Positions 43,224-50,591 of a stretch of DNA of 50,591 bases are shown here, one piece after another. The stretch is from assembly GCA_030524715.1 (NCBI GenBank), contig JAUNGB010000016.1:16943-67533 (forward strand), read 5' to 3'. Position 1 is the stretch's first letter. Every line of letters begins with the position of its first letter. The notes beneath the pieces are model-generated. The model ran no database searches and was not told the origin of the DNA. It saw only the letters and a program-made list of their open reading frames with translations. Source of the stretch: Eubacteriales bacterium (lineage in GTDB: Bacteria > Bacillota > Clostridia > Lachnospirales > Lachnospiraceae). The translations under genes and the position numbers were made by a program.

Positions 43224-44774
43224 ATGAAGCATAAATATCTTGCAGTTTTATTGGGGATCGTGGTTGCAGTATCTTCTGTGAATGTTTTTGGATCGGAGGC
43301 ATCCGGAGGGACAGAGACACAGAGCGCAGAGAAAGAGAATGGAAGTGCGCCGGAGAAACCGGATGGTGAGAACGGAGAAGCCCCTGAAAAGCCGGATGGT
43401 GAGAACGGGGAAGCGCCTGAAAAGCCCGGAGAGGGAGGCGGCCCGGGAGGACAGGTACAGACGGTGGACAGCTATGAGGCGGTCAACGAATACACGGAAG
43501 ATACGACAGTGTCGGATACTTCTCTGGAGTCCACGGGAACCGATGAAAATGCGGCTTTGATCCAGTCAGACTGTGAGGTTACTTTTGACAATGTGTCTTT
43601 TACAAGAGAATCTTCAGATAGTACAGGCGGAGACAGCTCCAGCTTTTACGGCGTGGGAGCCGCCCTTCTCGCTGCGGATGGAAAGGCTTATGTGAAGAAC
43701 AGCACAGTTACTACGGACGCTGCCGGAGGAGCAGGGCTGTTTGCGTACGGCGACGGAACAATCTACGCAGCCGATTCTGAGATTAAGACAGAGCAGGATA
43801 CTTCCGGCGGCATTCACGCGGCAGGGGGAGGAACTCTTTATGCCTGGGATCTGGATGTGGAGACCAACGGGGAGTCGGCGGCTGCGATCCGAAGCGACAG
43901 AGGCGGAGGAACCATGGTAGTAGACGGGGGAACGTATGTGTCCAACGGGGAAGGTTCCCCGGCGGTTTACTGTACCGCGGATATCACGGTGAATAATGCG
44001 GAATTGAACGCGGAAGGCTCCGAGGCTGTATGCATCGAAGGATTGAATACGCTGAGGCTGTTTGACTGCGACCTTACGGGAAATATGAGCGACTTAAGCC
44101 AGAACGACTGTACGTGGACGGTAATTCTTTATCAGAGTATGTCCGGGGATTCCGAGGTTGGAAACAGTACGTTCCAGATGACAGGAGGAAGCCTTACTTC
44201 AAAGAACGGCGGTCTTTTCTATACCACAAATACAGAATGTACAATTATTCTTGATTCTGTAGATATTACCTATAATGATGACAGCGAGTATTTTCTTCAG
44301 TGTACGGGAAATAACAATGAAAGGGGCTGGGGAAGGACAGGCGACAATGGTTCAGACTGCCATTTTACCGCGATCAGTCAGGATATGAAGGGAAATATTA
44401 TCTGGGATTCCATCAGCGACCTGGATTTTTATCTTACAGACGGAAGTACCCTTGAAGGCGCTGTTGTGGATGATGAGACTTATGCCGGAGAAGACGGAGA
44501 CGGTTATTGTAACTTATCTATTGAAAATGGCTCCACATGGACAGTAACCGGCGACAGTACCGTGACTTCCCTTGCCAATGAAGGGGAGATCATAGACGAA
44601 GCGGGAAATGTGGTCTCCATAGTCGGTACGGACGGTACTGTTTATATTGAAGGTGAAAGCCAGTATACAGTTACTGTGGATTCTTATCTGGAAACGATCG
44701 ATACCTCTGAAGGTACGGCGTCGGAGCCGGAAGAATGGGCTGATCTGCAGGTGGACAGACCGGAAAATCTTTAA
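43224..44774 (+). CDS. Secreted beta-helix-like protein with Pro/Glu/Gly repeat linker
   Basis: A 516-aa protein. Residues 1-24 are a signal peptide (MKHKYLAVLLGIVVAVSSVN). Then comes an acidic linker with 11-residue repeats (EKPDGENGEAP, 33 bp apart in the DNA). The rest is a series of short beta-strand repeats (ALIQSDCEVTFDNVSFTR, AYVKNSTVTTDAAGGAGLF, TIYAADSEIKTEQD) that suggest a right-handed parallel beta-helix, common in surface adhesins and polysaccharide-binding proteins. No LPXTG or lipobox is seen. The ATG at 43224 has GGAAGGG upstream; the longer frame lacks a signal peptide at its start. Its position after the ABC genes suggests a link. Confidence 0.7.
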   Translation: MKHKYLAVLLGIVVAVSSVNVFGSEASGGTETQSAEKENGSAPEKPDGENGEAPEKPDGENGEAPEKPGEGGGPGGQVQTVDSYEAVNEYTEDTTVSDTSLESTGTDENAALIQSDCEVTFDNVSFTRESSDSTGGDSSSFYGVGAALLAADGKAYVKNSTVTTDAAGGAGLFAYGDGTIYAADSEIKTEQDTSGGIHAAGGGTLYAWDLDVETNGESAAAIRSDRGGGTMVVDGGTYVSNGEGSPAVYCTADITVNNAELNAEGSEAVCIEGLNTLRLFDCDLTGNMSDLSQNDCTWTVILYQSMSGDSEVGNSTFQMTGGSLTSKNGGLFYTTNTECTIILDSVDITYNDDSEYFLQCTGNNNERGWGRTGDNGSDCHFTAISQDMKGNIIWDSISDLDFYLTDGSTLEGAVVDDETYAGEDGDGYCNLSIENGSTWTVTGDSTVTSLANEGEIIDEAGNVVSIVGTDGTVYIEGESQYTVTVDSYLETIDTSEGTASEPEEWADLQVDRPENL

Positions 44775-44811
44775 AAACATTTCCACCTGTGCGGTTGCAA
44801 CATTTTTCTTA

Positions 44812-44836
44812 TTTTGTCAGAAAATCTCTGACAAAA
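44812..44836 (+). terminator. Hairpin terminator of the secreted-protein gene
   Basis: TTTTGTCAGA pairs perfectly with TCTGACAAAA around a 5-nt loop. A second small hairpin, AAAAACGC/GCGTTTTT (44843-44858), follows and overlaps the next promoter. Confidence 0.65.
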
Positions 44837-44848
44837 GATAAAAAACGC

Positions 44849-44877
44849 TTGCGTTTTTGGAAAAAATATGATAATAT
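44849..44877 (+). promoter_or_regulatory. Promoter of the hflK-hflC unit
   Basis: TTGCGT (44849-44854), 17 bp, TAATAT (44872-44877). The start point would be near 44884, right at the first bases of the riboswitch. Confidence 0.65.
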
Positions 44878-44883
44878 CTTAAC

Positions 44884-45055
44884 AAAGAAAAGGGAGTAGC
44901 GGCCATTTGGCTGAGAAACAAGATTGCTTTTTCAGAAAGATGGTACATATATGCGTCAGAACGATGTCATGAGAATGGTATCCGCAATATGAGATAATCA
45001 GCAAGACTTTTGTTTTCGGATAGGAAAGTATCTGTCCGGGACAAAAGTCTTTTTT
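44884..45055 (+). ncRNA. Probable yybP-ykoY manganese riboswitch with terminator platform
   Basis: The 5' part AGGGAGTAGC (44891-44900), the middle GCGTCAGAACG (44953-44963) and the 3' part GCAAGACTTTT (45001-45011) fit my memory of the yybP-ykoY consensus. An expression platform follows: AAGACTTTTGT (45003-45013) pairs with ACAAAAGTCTT (45041-45051) and then T's, a strong terminator. Metal binding to the aptamer would use AAGAC in the closing helix and free transcription. The gene behind it is hflK, an unusual target. Confidence 0.65.
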
Positions 45056-45058
45056 CAT

Positions 45059-45079
45059 ACCTGCGGTGTAAACAGTAAC
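45059..45079. repeat. Half copy of the 33-nt palindrome
   Basis: Reads ACC-TGC-GGTGTAAACAGTAAC, the right arm of the family. The left arm is replaced by the terminator T run. Confidence 0.5.
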
Positions 45080-45161
45080 TGCTCTTTTCTTTGGACGCAA
45101 TAGGAAAACAGGAGCTTCTTGCCATGGAAGGAGGTTCCGCGTAAAACGGAGGAGGAAAATA

Positions 45162-46238
45162 ATGACTGATTTTGAAGAGAATAATTGGAACAAAAAGAAG
45201 CCCTTTAAAGTAAAAATGCCGAAAAAGACGGGAAAACATCTGAAACGCGGCGTGATCGGGGCGGTTGGGCTGGCCGTGGCGGCGCTGATGGCATTTGACT
45301 GCACCTACCAGATCCAGGAACAGGAACAGGCTGTCTTATCCACTTTCGGAGTGCCCAAGGCAGTATCTGACACGGGACTTCATTTTAAGGCGCCGTTTAT
45401 CCAGAAGGTATACAAAGTAAACACTACGATTCAGGGATTTCCCATTGGATATGACATGGATTCTAATGCGACAGTAGAGCATGAAGGGATCATGATCACG
45501 TCGGACTACAATTTTATAGACGTGGATTTCTTCGTGGAATACAGGATCGCCGATCCGGTCAAGTATCTGTATACCTCCCAGATGCCGGAAAGCATTCTTA
45601 AGAATATTTCCCAGAGCTGTATCCGCACGGTTATCGCAAGCTACAATGTGGATGATGTGCTGACCACAGGCAAGAGTGAGATCCAGAGTAAGATCAAAGA
45701 AATGATCCTGCAGAAGATGGAAGAGCAGGATATCGGCATCCAGCTTGTAAATATCACTATTCAGGATTCCGAGCCGCCTACACAGGAAGTCATGCGTGCG
45801 TTCAAGGCTGTTGAAACTGCCAAGCAGGGTAAGGAAACCGCATTGAACAATGCCAACAAATACAGGAATGAAAAGCTGCCGGAGGCAGAGGCAAAGGCTG
45901 ACCAGATTATTCAGGATGCCGAAGCGGAGAAACAGGTCCGGATCAATGAGGCAGAAGCAGAGGTTGCAAGATTTAACGCCATGTACGAGGAATACACCAA
46001 AAATCCGACCATTACCAGACAGCGTATGTTCTATGAGGCAATGGAAGAGGTTCTGCCGGATCTGAAGATTATTGTGGATAACGGCGATGGAGTGCAGAAG
46101 CTTCTTCCCATAGATACTTTTACAGAGGCTCAGTCCAATGCAGCAGACAATGCCACAGATAGTGCAGCAGACGCAGAGAACGCGGCAGCGGACGGAACCC
46201 AGGCGGCCCGGACGGATAACGCAGGCGAGGAGGAATGA
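45162..46238 (+). CDS. hflK: SPFH/band-7 protein HflK
   Basis: A 358-aa protein with a cytoplasmic N-terminus of about 25 residues, one transmembrane helix (GVIGAVGLAVAALMAF), the SPFH domain (EQAVLSTFGVPKAVSDTGLH onward), a long coiled coil (AEAKADQIIQDAEAEKQVRI), and an Ala/Asp-rich tail. HflK and HflC form a membrane ring around the FtsH protease. GGAGGAGG precedes the ATG. Three bases separate it from hflC. It has its own promoter and a riboswitch-like leader. Confidence 0.88.
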   Translation: MTDFEENNWNKKKPFKVKMPKKTGKHLKRGVIGAVGLAVAALMAFDCTYQIQEQEQAVLSTFGVPKAVSDTGLHFKAPFIQKVYKVNTTIQGFPIGYDMDSNATVEHEGIMITSDYNFIDVDFFVEYRIADPVKYLYTSQMPESILKNISQSCIRTVIASYNVDDVLTTGKSEIQSKIKEMILQKMEEQDIGIQLVNITIQDSEPPTQEVMRAFKAVETAKQGKETALNNANKYRNEKLPEAEAKADQIIQDAEAEKQVRINEAEAEVARFNAMYEEYTKNPTITRQRMFYEAMEEVLPDLKIIVDNGDGVQKLLPIDTFTEAQSNAADNATDSAADAENAAADGTQAARTDNAGEEE

Positions 46239-46241
46239 CAG

Positions 46242-47111
46242 ATGAAGAAAAAAAGTGTTCTTACTATAATAATAGGCGTGGTGGTTTTGGCGGCGGCCTC
46301 TATGTCCATAACAGTTACCGCTCAGAATGAATATAAGCTGGTACGTCAGTTTGGTAAAGTGAAGCGTGTGATCAGTTCTCCGGGCATCAGCCTGAAGATC
46401 CCGTTTCTGGAGACGACGGCAACTCTGCCAAAGCAGACGCTTCTTTATGATCTGTCTCCCTCGGATGTCATCACCAGGGATAAAAAGACCATGATCAGCG
46501 ACAGCTATGTTTTATGGAAGATTTCAGACCCTCTGAAGTTTGCCCAGACTCTGAACCTGTCCATAGAAAGCGGGGAGAGCAGGATCAATACGGCTGTCTA
46601 TAACGCTACGAAAAATGCCATCAGTAGTATGGATCAGGATGAGGTTATCACCAGCCGTGACGGGGAGCTGTCTGAAATGGTCAAGAAGGCAGTGGGCGGA
46701 AGCATGGAGCAATACGGGATTACCCTGCTGGAATTTGAGACAAAGCAGTTGGATCTCCCGGATGATAATAAGGAAGCGGTCTATGAGCGTATGATATCCG
46801 AGCGGGACAATATTGCCGCCACCTACACTGCAGAAGGAAGCTCGGAGGCGAAAGTCATCCGCAATACCACAGACAAGGAGATCGCCATTCAGATTTCCGA
46901 AGCCGAGAAACAGGCGGAGATCCTGAAGGCCGAAGGAGAACAGGAATACATGAGGATCCTTGCCCAGGCATACGACCAGGAGGACAGGAGTGAATTTTAT
47001 TCTTTCGTCCGCAGCCTGGACGCCCTCAAGAATTCCATGGACGGAGAAAATAAAACGGTTATTCTGTCCGCAGATTCGCCCATCGCGAAAATCTTCGAGG
47101 GTGAATTCTGA
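46242..47111 (+). CDS. hflC: SPFH/band-7 protein HflC
   Basis: A 289-aa partner of HflK: N-terminal helix (VLTIIIGVVVLAAASMSIT), SPFH domain (VRQFGKVKRVISSPGISLKI, then DSYVLWKISDPLKFAQTL), and a coiled coil (EIAIQISEAEKQAEILKAEG). FtsH itself is not in the window. GAGGAGGA lies upstream. A terminator follows at 47249-47279. Confidence 0.88.
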   Translation: MKKKSVLTIIIGVVVLAAASMSITVTAQNEYKLVRQFGKVKRVISSPGISLKIPFLETTATLPKQTLLYDLSPSDVITRDKKTMISDSYVLWKISDPLKFAQTLNLSIESGESRINTAVYNATKNAISSMDQDEVITSRDGELSEMVKKAVGGSMEQYGITLLEFETKQLDLPDDNKEAVYERMISERDNIAATYTAEGSSEAKVIRNTTDKEIAIQISEAEKQAEILKAEGEQEYMRILAQAYDQEDRSEFYSFVRSLDALKNSMDGENKTVILSADSPIAKIFEGEF

Positions 47112-47126
47112 TGCCTGTGAAAATTT

Positions 47127-47192
47127 GGCTGAATGACAAAGGAAACGCAATGGAGGCTGGAAATAGGGCTGCATTAACTTTGCCAATTTATA
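47127..47192. repeat. About 66-bp direct repeat, copy 1
   Basis: Begins GGCTGAATGACAAAGGAAAC and contains GAGGCTGGAAATAGGG and CTGCATTAACTTTG. Copy 2 at 48893-48960 has a few substitutions and one added G. The two flank the AAA-ATPase gene. Confidence 0.85.
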
Positions 47193-47248
47193 GTTCACAG
47201 ATATTAATAAAAATGCGAAACAATGTAATTGTATATTGAATGGCTGGT

Positions 47249-47279
47249 GTGCCGGACAACTTTTTATGGTGTCCGGCAC
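47249..47279 (+). terminator. Terminator of hflK-hflC
   Basis: GTGCCGGACA (47249-47258) pairs perfectly with TGTCCGGCAC (47270-47279), followed by TTTCTCTTTT. The rest of 47112-47446 holds the direct repeat and the leader of the next gene. Confidence 0.85.
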
Positions 47280-47446
47280 TTTCTCTTTTCAGTTATAAAT
47301 AAATTGGCAAATGAGGTGAAGAGAACAGAAGAAATGAACCGGCGTGTGCTTGAAATGACAGGGGGCATATGATAAACTGATAAAAAATGAAGATGTGAGT
47401 AATCCAAATAAGGATGAAATCTTACAGAAAGGAGCGTACAGAGAGA

Positions 47447-48898
47447 ATGGGGTTTTACGTTAATCCGCCGGCGGACGGTTTTGCGGAGGTTTTGGCAAAC
47501 GGAATGTATGTAGACAAATCGAAATTGATCGCTTACACGAATAAAGTACTTGGGACATCTGATAAGCTGACGGCTTCTACCAGACCGCGTCGCTTCGGGA
47601 AGTCGTTTGCTGCGAAAATGCTGGCGGCTTATTACTCAAAAGGCGCAGATTCAAAAGCTCTTTTTGAGAACCTTAAAATTGCGGAGACAGATTATGAAAA
47701 ACATCTGAACAAGTATGACGTCCTTTTTATCGATGTTGCATCTTTTATCGCCATGTCAGAGAATGTCAGGGATACGGTGGCTGACATTCAGTCAGAGGTG
47801 ATTGCGGAGTTAAAGGAAACATATCCGGGGTGTATCCGGGAAAATACCCGATCGCTGTTGAAAGCCCTGATGCAGGTTCATGCGAGTACAGGAAATAAGT
47901 TTTTTGTAGTCATTGATGAATGGGATGCCCTGTTCCGGGAAGCAAAAGACGATGAGGAAGTGCAGAAAGCATATATTCAGCTTTTGCGCAGCATGTTTAA
48001 AAGCAGTCAGACTCCACAGATATTTGTCGGCGCATATATGACAGGGATTCTTCCGATCAAGAAATACGGAACCCAGTCTGCACTGACCGATTTTAAAGAG
48101 TATACGATGTTGGAACCCGGTCCGTTGGCTTCACTGATTGGATTTACCGAAGATGAGGTTAAGAATCTGTGCGATGCCAATCATTTGGATTTCACAGAAA
48201 CGCAAAAATGGTATGACGGATATCAGTTTGATACAGTCGTGATGGAAAAAATGTCAGGCAATCAGGAGACTGGCAGCGCGAAACCAAAGCAGCATAATAT
48301 TATTCAGCATATATACTGCCCAAATTCCATCATGGAACTGATAGAGAGGAAAAAATTCGGCAGCTATTGGACAAAAACAGAAACTTATGAATCTCTCAGA
48401 GATTATATTGACCTGAATTATGACGGGTTGAAAGATGCTTTGGTTGATATGCTGGGGGGAAAGCGCTGTCGGATCGACGTGGAAACATTCCAGAACGATA
48501 TGACGTCCATAGGAAGCAGAGATGACATTTTCACCCTTCTGGTACATTTAGGATATCTTGCATATGATTCTAACAGAAAAGAGGTTTTTATTCCGAACGA
48601 GGAGGTCAGAGGTGAGTTCATCCGTGCTGTGAAAGAAGGAAAAAGACAGGAATTTGAAGAGCTGGCGTCAGGAAGGGGATACAGTGATATTCTGTTTCTT
48701 CCAAGACCGACATCTCGAAAACCGGCATTGTTGATTGAACTGAAGTGGGATAAAAGTGTGGAGAAAGCAATCACACAAATTGTAGATAAACAGTATCGGG
48801 AGATTTTGAAGAAATTTGATTATGAAGGAAAAGTGCTGTTGATAGGTATAAATTACAGCACAAAGACAGGAAAGCATACTTGTAAGATAGAAGGCTGA
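47447..48898 (+). CDS. AAA-ATPase with C-terminal PD-(D/E)XK nuclease-like domain, shortened
   Basis: A 483-aa protein of the family with an AAA-ATPase-like and a DUF1703-type nuclease domain. It starts MGFYVNPPADGFAEVLANGM. The Walker A is STRPRRFGKSFAAKML and Walker B is FFVVIDEWDALF. The nuclease end shows GRGYSDILFLPRP and the E-x-K in LIELKWDKSVEKAITQI. Family members are usually 520-580 aa; between RGEFIRAVKEGKRQEF and EELASGRGY about 70-80 residues seem missing in frame. The ATG at 47447 is preceded by AAGGAG at 13 bases. The role is unknown; the family is often multicopy in gut bacteria. Confidence 0.75.
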   Translation: MGFYVNPPADGFAEVLANGMYVDKSKLIAYTNKVLGTSDKLTASTRPRRFGKSFAAKMLAAYYSKGADSKALFENLKIAETDYEKHLNKYDVLFIDVASFIAMSENVRDTVADIQSEVIAELKETYPGCIRENTRSLLKALMQVHASTGNKFFVVIDEWDALFREAKDDEEVQKAYIQLLRSMFKSSQTPQIFVGAYMTGILPIKKYGTQSALTDFKEYTMLEPGPLASLIGFTEDEVKNLCDANHLDFTETQKWYDGYQFDTVVMEKMSGNQETGSAKPKQHNIIQHIYCPNSIMELIERKKFGSYWTKTETYESLRDYIDLNYDGLKDALVDMLGGKRCRIDVETFQNDMTSIGSRDDIFTLLVHLGYLAYDSNRKEVFIPNEEVRGEFIRAVKEGKRQEFEELASGRGYSDILFLPRPTSRKPALLIELKWDKSVEKAITQIVDKQYREILKKFDYEGKVLLIGINYSTKTGKHTCKIEG

Positions 48899-48960
48899 AT
48901 GACAAAGGAAACGCAGCTGAGGCTGGAAATAGGGGCTGCATTAACTTTGACAAATTATAA
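48893..48960. repeat. About 66-bp direct repeat, copy 2
   Basis: Matches 47127-47192. Its first bases, GGCTGA, contain the last codon and stop of the AAA-ATPase gene. Confidence 0.85.
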
Positions 48961-48989
48961 AAAAATCTTTTCATAATTAAAAAAAAGCC

Positions 48990-49018
48990 TTGCATTTTCC
49001 AACAGACAATGCTAAAAT
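48990..49018 (+). promoter_or_regulatory. Promoter of the rpmJ-rpsM part of the ribosomal cluster
   Basis: TTGCAT (48990-48995), 17 bp ending in TGC, TAAAAT (49013-49018). A hairpin around CTGATA/TATCAG follows in the leader (49024-49059). The same TTGCAT box is used at the S10 promoter. Confidence 0.75.
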
Positions 49019-49096
49019 ACAATGCGAACGCGCTGATATCTCGCTATCAGTGCGTCCGCAACTGCAGATTTTTAGACTACGGAAGGAGGATTTCCA

Positions 49097-49210
49097 GTGA
49101 AAGTAAGATCATCTGTGAAACCGATTTGCGAAAAATGCAAAATCATCAAAAGAAAAGGATCTATCAGAGTAATCTGTGAAAATCCAAAGCACAAACAGCG
49201 TCAGGGCTAA
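49097..49210 (+). CDS. rpmJ: Ribosomal protein L36
   Basis: A 37-aa zinc ribbon protein starting with [23 protein letters not shown], then a CxxxxH pair (CENPKH). GGAAGGAGG precedes it. Too short for length-limited gene finding. It normally follows infA directly; here it has its own promoter after the cassette. Confidence 0.96.
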   Translation: MKVRSSVKPICEKCKIIKRKGSIRVICENPKHKQRQG

Positions 49211-49533
49211 TTCCCATAAAGATTGTTTGTGGAAACGTGCGGCTGCAGTATGAAACACCCGGCAGGGTTGTTCAGACTGTTTTTTATAATTTTTTTGAAA
49301 AAAATTAAAGCATGTATTGCCTAATACCGAGAGGCAACGCCGGTCAGAAAGACCGCAATCATTTCGGAAAGGCCGTTTTATCGTCAGAAACGGCTGGGTG
49401 TTTTACCGAGGCACCTCAATTAGGAACTAAAAACAGAAAGCAGCGGACAGATGCATCCCATTTCACCTTGTACCTGATGTGCAAGTGATGTACAGGCCGC
49501 GGGACTTTCAGAAGAAAATGGAGGAAACAGTAC
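49211..49533 (+). promoter_or_regulatory. Long untranslated region ahead of rpsM, possibly regulatory
   Basis: The 323 bp between rpmJ and rpsM hold no gene. Small hairpins are visible: GGTC/GACC near 49343-49356 and GCCGTTT/AAACGGC near 49372-49395. The end reads GGAGGAAAC before the rpsM ATG. Leaders here in other bacteria bind S4; I cannot show that for this one. Confidence 0.45.
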
Positions 49534-49902
49534 ATGGCTCGTATAGCTGGTGTAGACTTACCAAGAGAAAAGAGAATTGAAATCGGTCTTACCTATATTT
49601 ATGGTATTGGAAGACCAAGCGCAGACAAGATCCTTGCTCAGGCAGAAGTAAATCCTGACACACGTGTCAGAGACTTAACAGACGATGAAGTAAAGAGAAT
49701 CAGCGCTGTTATCGATGAGACAATGATGGTAGAAGGCGACCTTCGCCGTGAGATTGCTCTTAACATCAAGAGACTGCAGGAGATCGGATGCTACAGAGGT
49801 ATCCGTCATCGTAAAGGACTTCCGGTTCGTGGTCAGAAGACAAAGACCAATGCAAGAACACGTAAGGGTCCGAAGAGAACCGTAGCTAATAAGAAGAAAT
49901 AA
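49534..49902 (+). CDS. rpsM: Ribosomal protein S13
   Basis: A 122-aa 30S head protein. [20 protein letters not shown] and the basic end [20 protein letters not shown] are hallmarks. It has GGAGGAAA upstream. rpsK follows 97 bp later. Confidence 0.97.
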   Translation: MARIAGVDLPREKRIEIGLTYIYGIGRPSADKILAQAEVNPDTRVRDLTDDEVKRISAVIDETMMVEGDLRREIALNIKRLQEIGCYRGIRHRKGLPVRGQKTKTNARTRKGPKRTVANKKK

Positions 49903-49998
49903 GCAGAGCAGTTAATGAATACAGACGAATCGCTGTATTGACTAATAAATGCAACCAAACAAATTTATAATACGAGGAAAGCGTAGGTTAGTTTTAAA

Positions 49999-50394
49999 AT
50001 GGCAAAAGCAGCTAGAAAAACGACAGTAAAACGTCGTGTCAAGAAAAACGTTGAACACGGACAGGCACATATCCAGTCTTCCTTTAACAATACGATTGTT
50101 ACTCTGACTGACAATGAAGGAAACGCTCTTTCATGGGCAAGTGCCGGCGGTCTGGGATTTAGAGGTTCAAGGAAATCTACTCCTTATGCAGCTCAGATGG
50201 CAGCAGAGACAGCTACCAAGGCTGCGCTGATTCATGGTTTGAAAACTGTAGACGTTATGGTAAAAGGACCAGGCTCCGGACGTGAGGCTGCAATCCGTGC
50301 CCTTCAGGCATGCGGACTTGAAGTAACCAGTATCCGTGACGTAACGCCGGTTCCACATAACGGTTGTCGTCCGCCAAAACGCAGAAGAGTCTAA
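49999..50394 (+). CDS. rpsK: Ribosomal protein S11
   Basis: A 131-aa platform protein. It shows [40 protein letters not shown] and the end [23 protein letters not shown] precedes the ATG. rpsD follows 18 bp later. Confidence 0.97.
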   Translation: MAKAARKTTVKRRVKKNVEHGQAHIQSSFNNTIVTLTDNEGNALSWASAGGLGFRGSRKSTPYAAQMAAETATKAALIHGLKTVDVMVKGPGSGREAAIRALQACGLEVTSIRDVTPVPHNGCRPPKRRRV

Positions 50395-50412
50395 TTGAGG
50401 AGGTAGCGCAAG

Positions 50413-50591
50413 ATGGCAGTAGATAGAACTCCAGTTCTGAAAAGATGCAGATCCCTTGGCCTGGATCCAATGTACTTAGGAATTGATAAGAAGTCCACAA
50501 GACAGTTAAAACGTGCAAACCGTAAAGTATCTGAGTACGGTATGCAGTTAAGAGAAAAACAGAAAGCAAAATTCATCTACGGCGTACTGGA
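50413..50591 (+). CDS. rpsD: Ribosomal protein S4, N-terminal part (runs off the window)
   Basis: The frame starts with ATG after GAGGAGG and reads MAVDRTPVLKRCRSLGLDPM, then YLGIDKKSTRQLKRANRKVS and on to FIYGVL at the edge. Only one Cys is seen in the N-terminal region, so this is the zinc-free form of S4. It binds 16S rRNA early and can regulate its operon. About 59 of about 197 residues are visible. Confidence 0.93.
   Translation, partial: MAVDRTPVLKRCRSLGLDPMYLGIDKKSTRQLKRANRKVSEYGMQLREKQKAKFIYGVL

Noticed and set aside
43282-43560. 92-codon Arg-rich frame inside the secreted-protein gene
   Set aside because: An out-of-phase reading of the Pro/Glu/Gly repeat region; no independent start signal.

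Overview
The window looks like the chromosome of a spore-forming, anaerobic gut Firmicute of the family Lachnospiraceae; the genus is not resolved. This rests on the spoVA germination genes, the rapZ-whiA-crh block, zinc-type ribosomal proteins S14 and L36, strong AGGAGG ribosome sites, BspA-like surface proteins, and Tn-type debris (TnpV, large serine recombinase, PIN toxin) typical of that group. No tRNA, rRNA or CRISPR array was seen.

Layout. 1-2353: a truncated surface protein and a membrane Ser/Thr kinase that share Thr/Pro-rich linkers. 2396-6673 (minus strand): spoVA genes in a shuffled order (AB, then AC-AD-AE-AA), with an AraC regulator between AB and AC on the other strand. 6906-10931: core genes tcdA, murB, rapZ, whiA and a Crh-like HPr. 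11115-13272: a PAP2 phosphatase and an apparent catalytically dead SipW-like protein with a long charged cytoplasmic tail. 13342-24593: an accessory region built from mobile-element fragments. It holds a BspA-like LRR protein, a PIN toxin pair, a MITE-like element, broken integrative-element genes, a BlaI/BlaR1 remnant, an M28 peptidase, and a TetR plus ABC exporter cassette between a deleted TnpV and a serine-recombinase fragment. A perfect 162-bp copy of the end of the SipW-like gene flanks the first part of this region (13180-13341 and 16989-17150).

24625-37536: the S10-spc ribosomal supercluster from rpsJ through secY, adk, map and infA, with a structured leader. 37687-48898: an 11.5-kb cassette that separates infA from rpmJ. 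It holds a two-component system, a MacB/FtsX-type ABC transporter, a secreted beta-helix-like protein, hflK-hflC behind a probable yybP-ykoY manganese riboswitch, and an AAA-ATPase/PD-(D/E)XK protein flanked by a 66-bp direct repeat. 49097-50591: the alpha-operon part resumes with its own promoter (rpmJ, rpsM, rpsK, start of rpsD).

How the parts work together. The spoVA genes would move dipicolinic acid in and out of the spore. The murB-rapZ-whiA-crh block links cell-wall synthesis, nucleotide-signal sensing and carbon regulation. The two-component system, ABC transporter and secreted protein probably form an envelope-sensing unit. Several dispersed palindromes, including a 33-nt family around GTTACTGT/ACAGTAAC, sit in intergenic regions and mark past rearrangement. 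The strongest leads are the 162-bp repeat and its mosaic island, the riboswitch ahead of hflKC, the split ribosomal supercluster, and the dead signal-peptidase-like protein.
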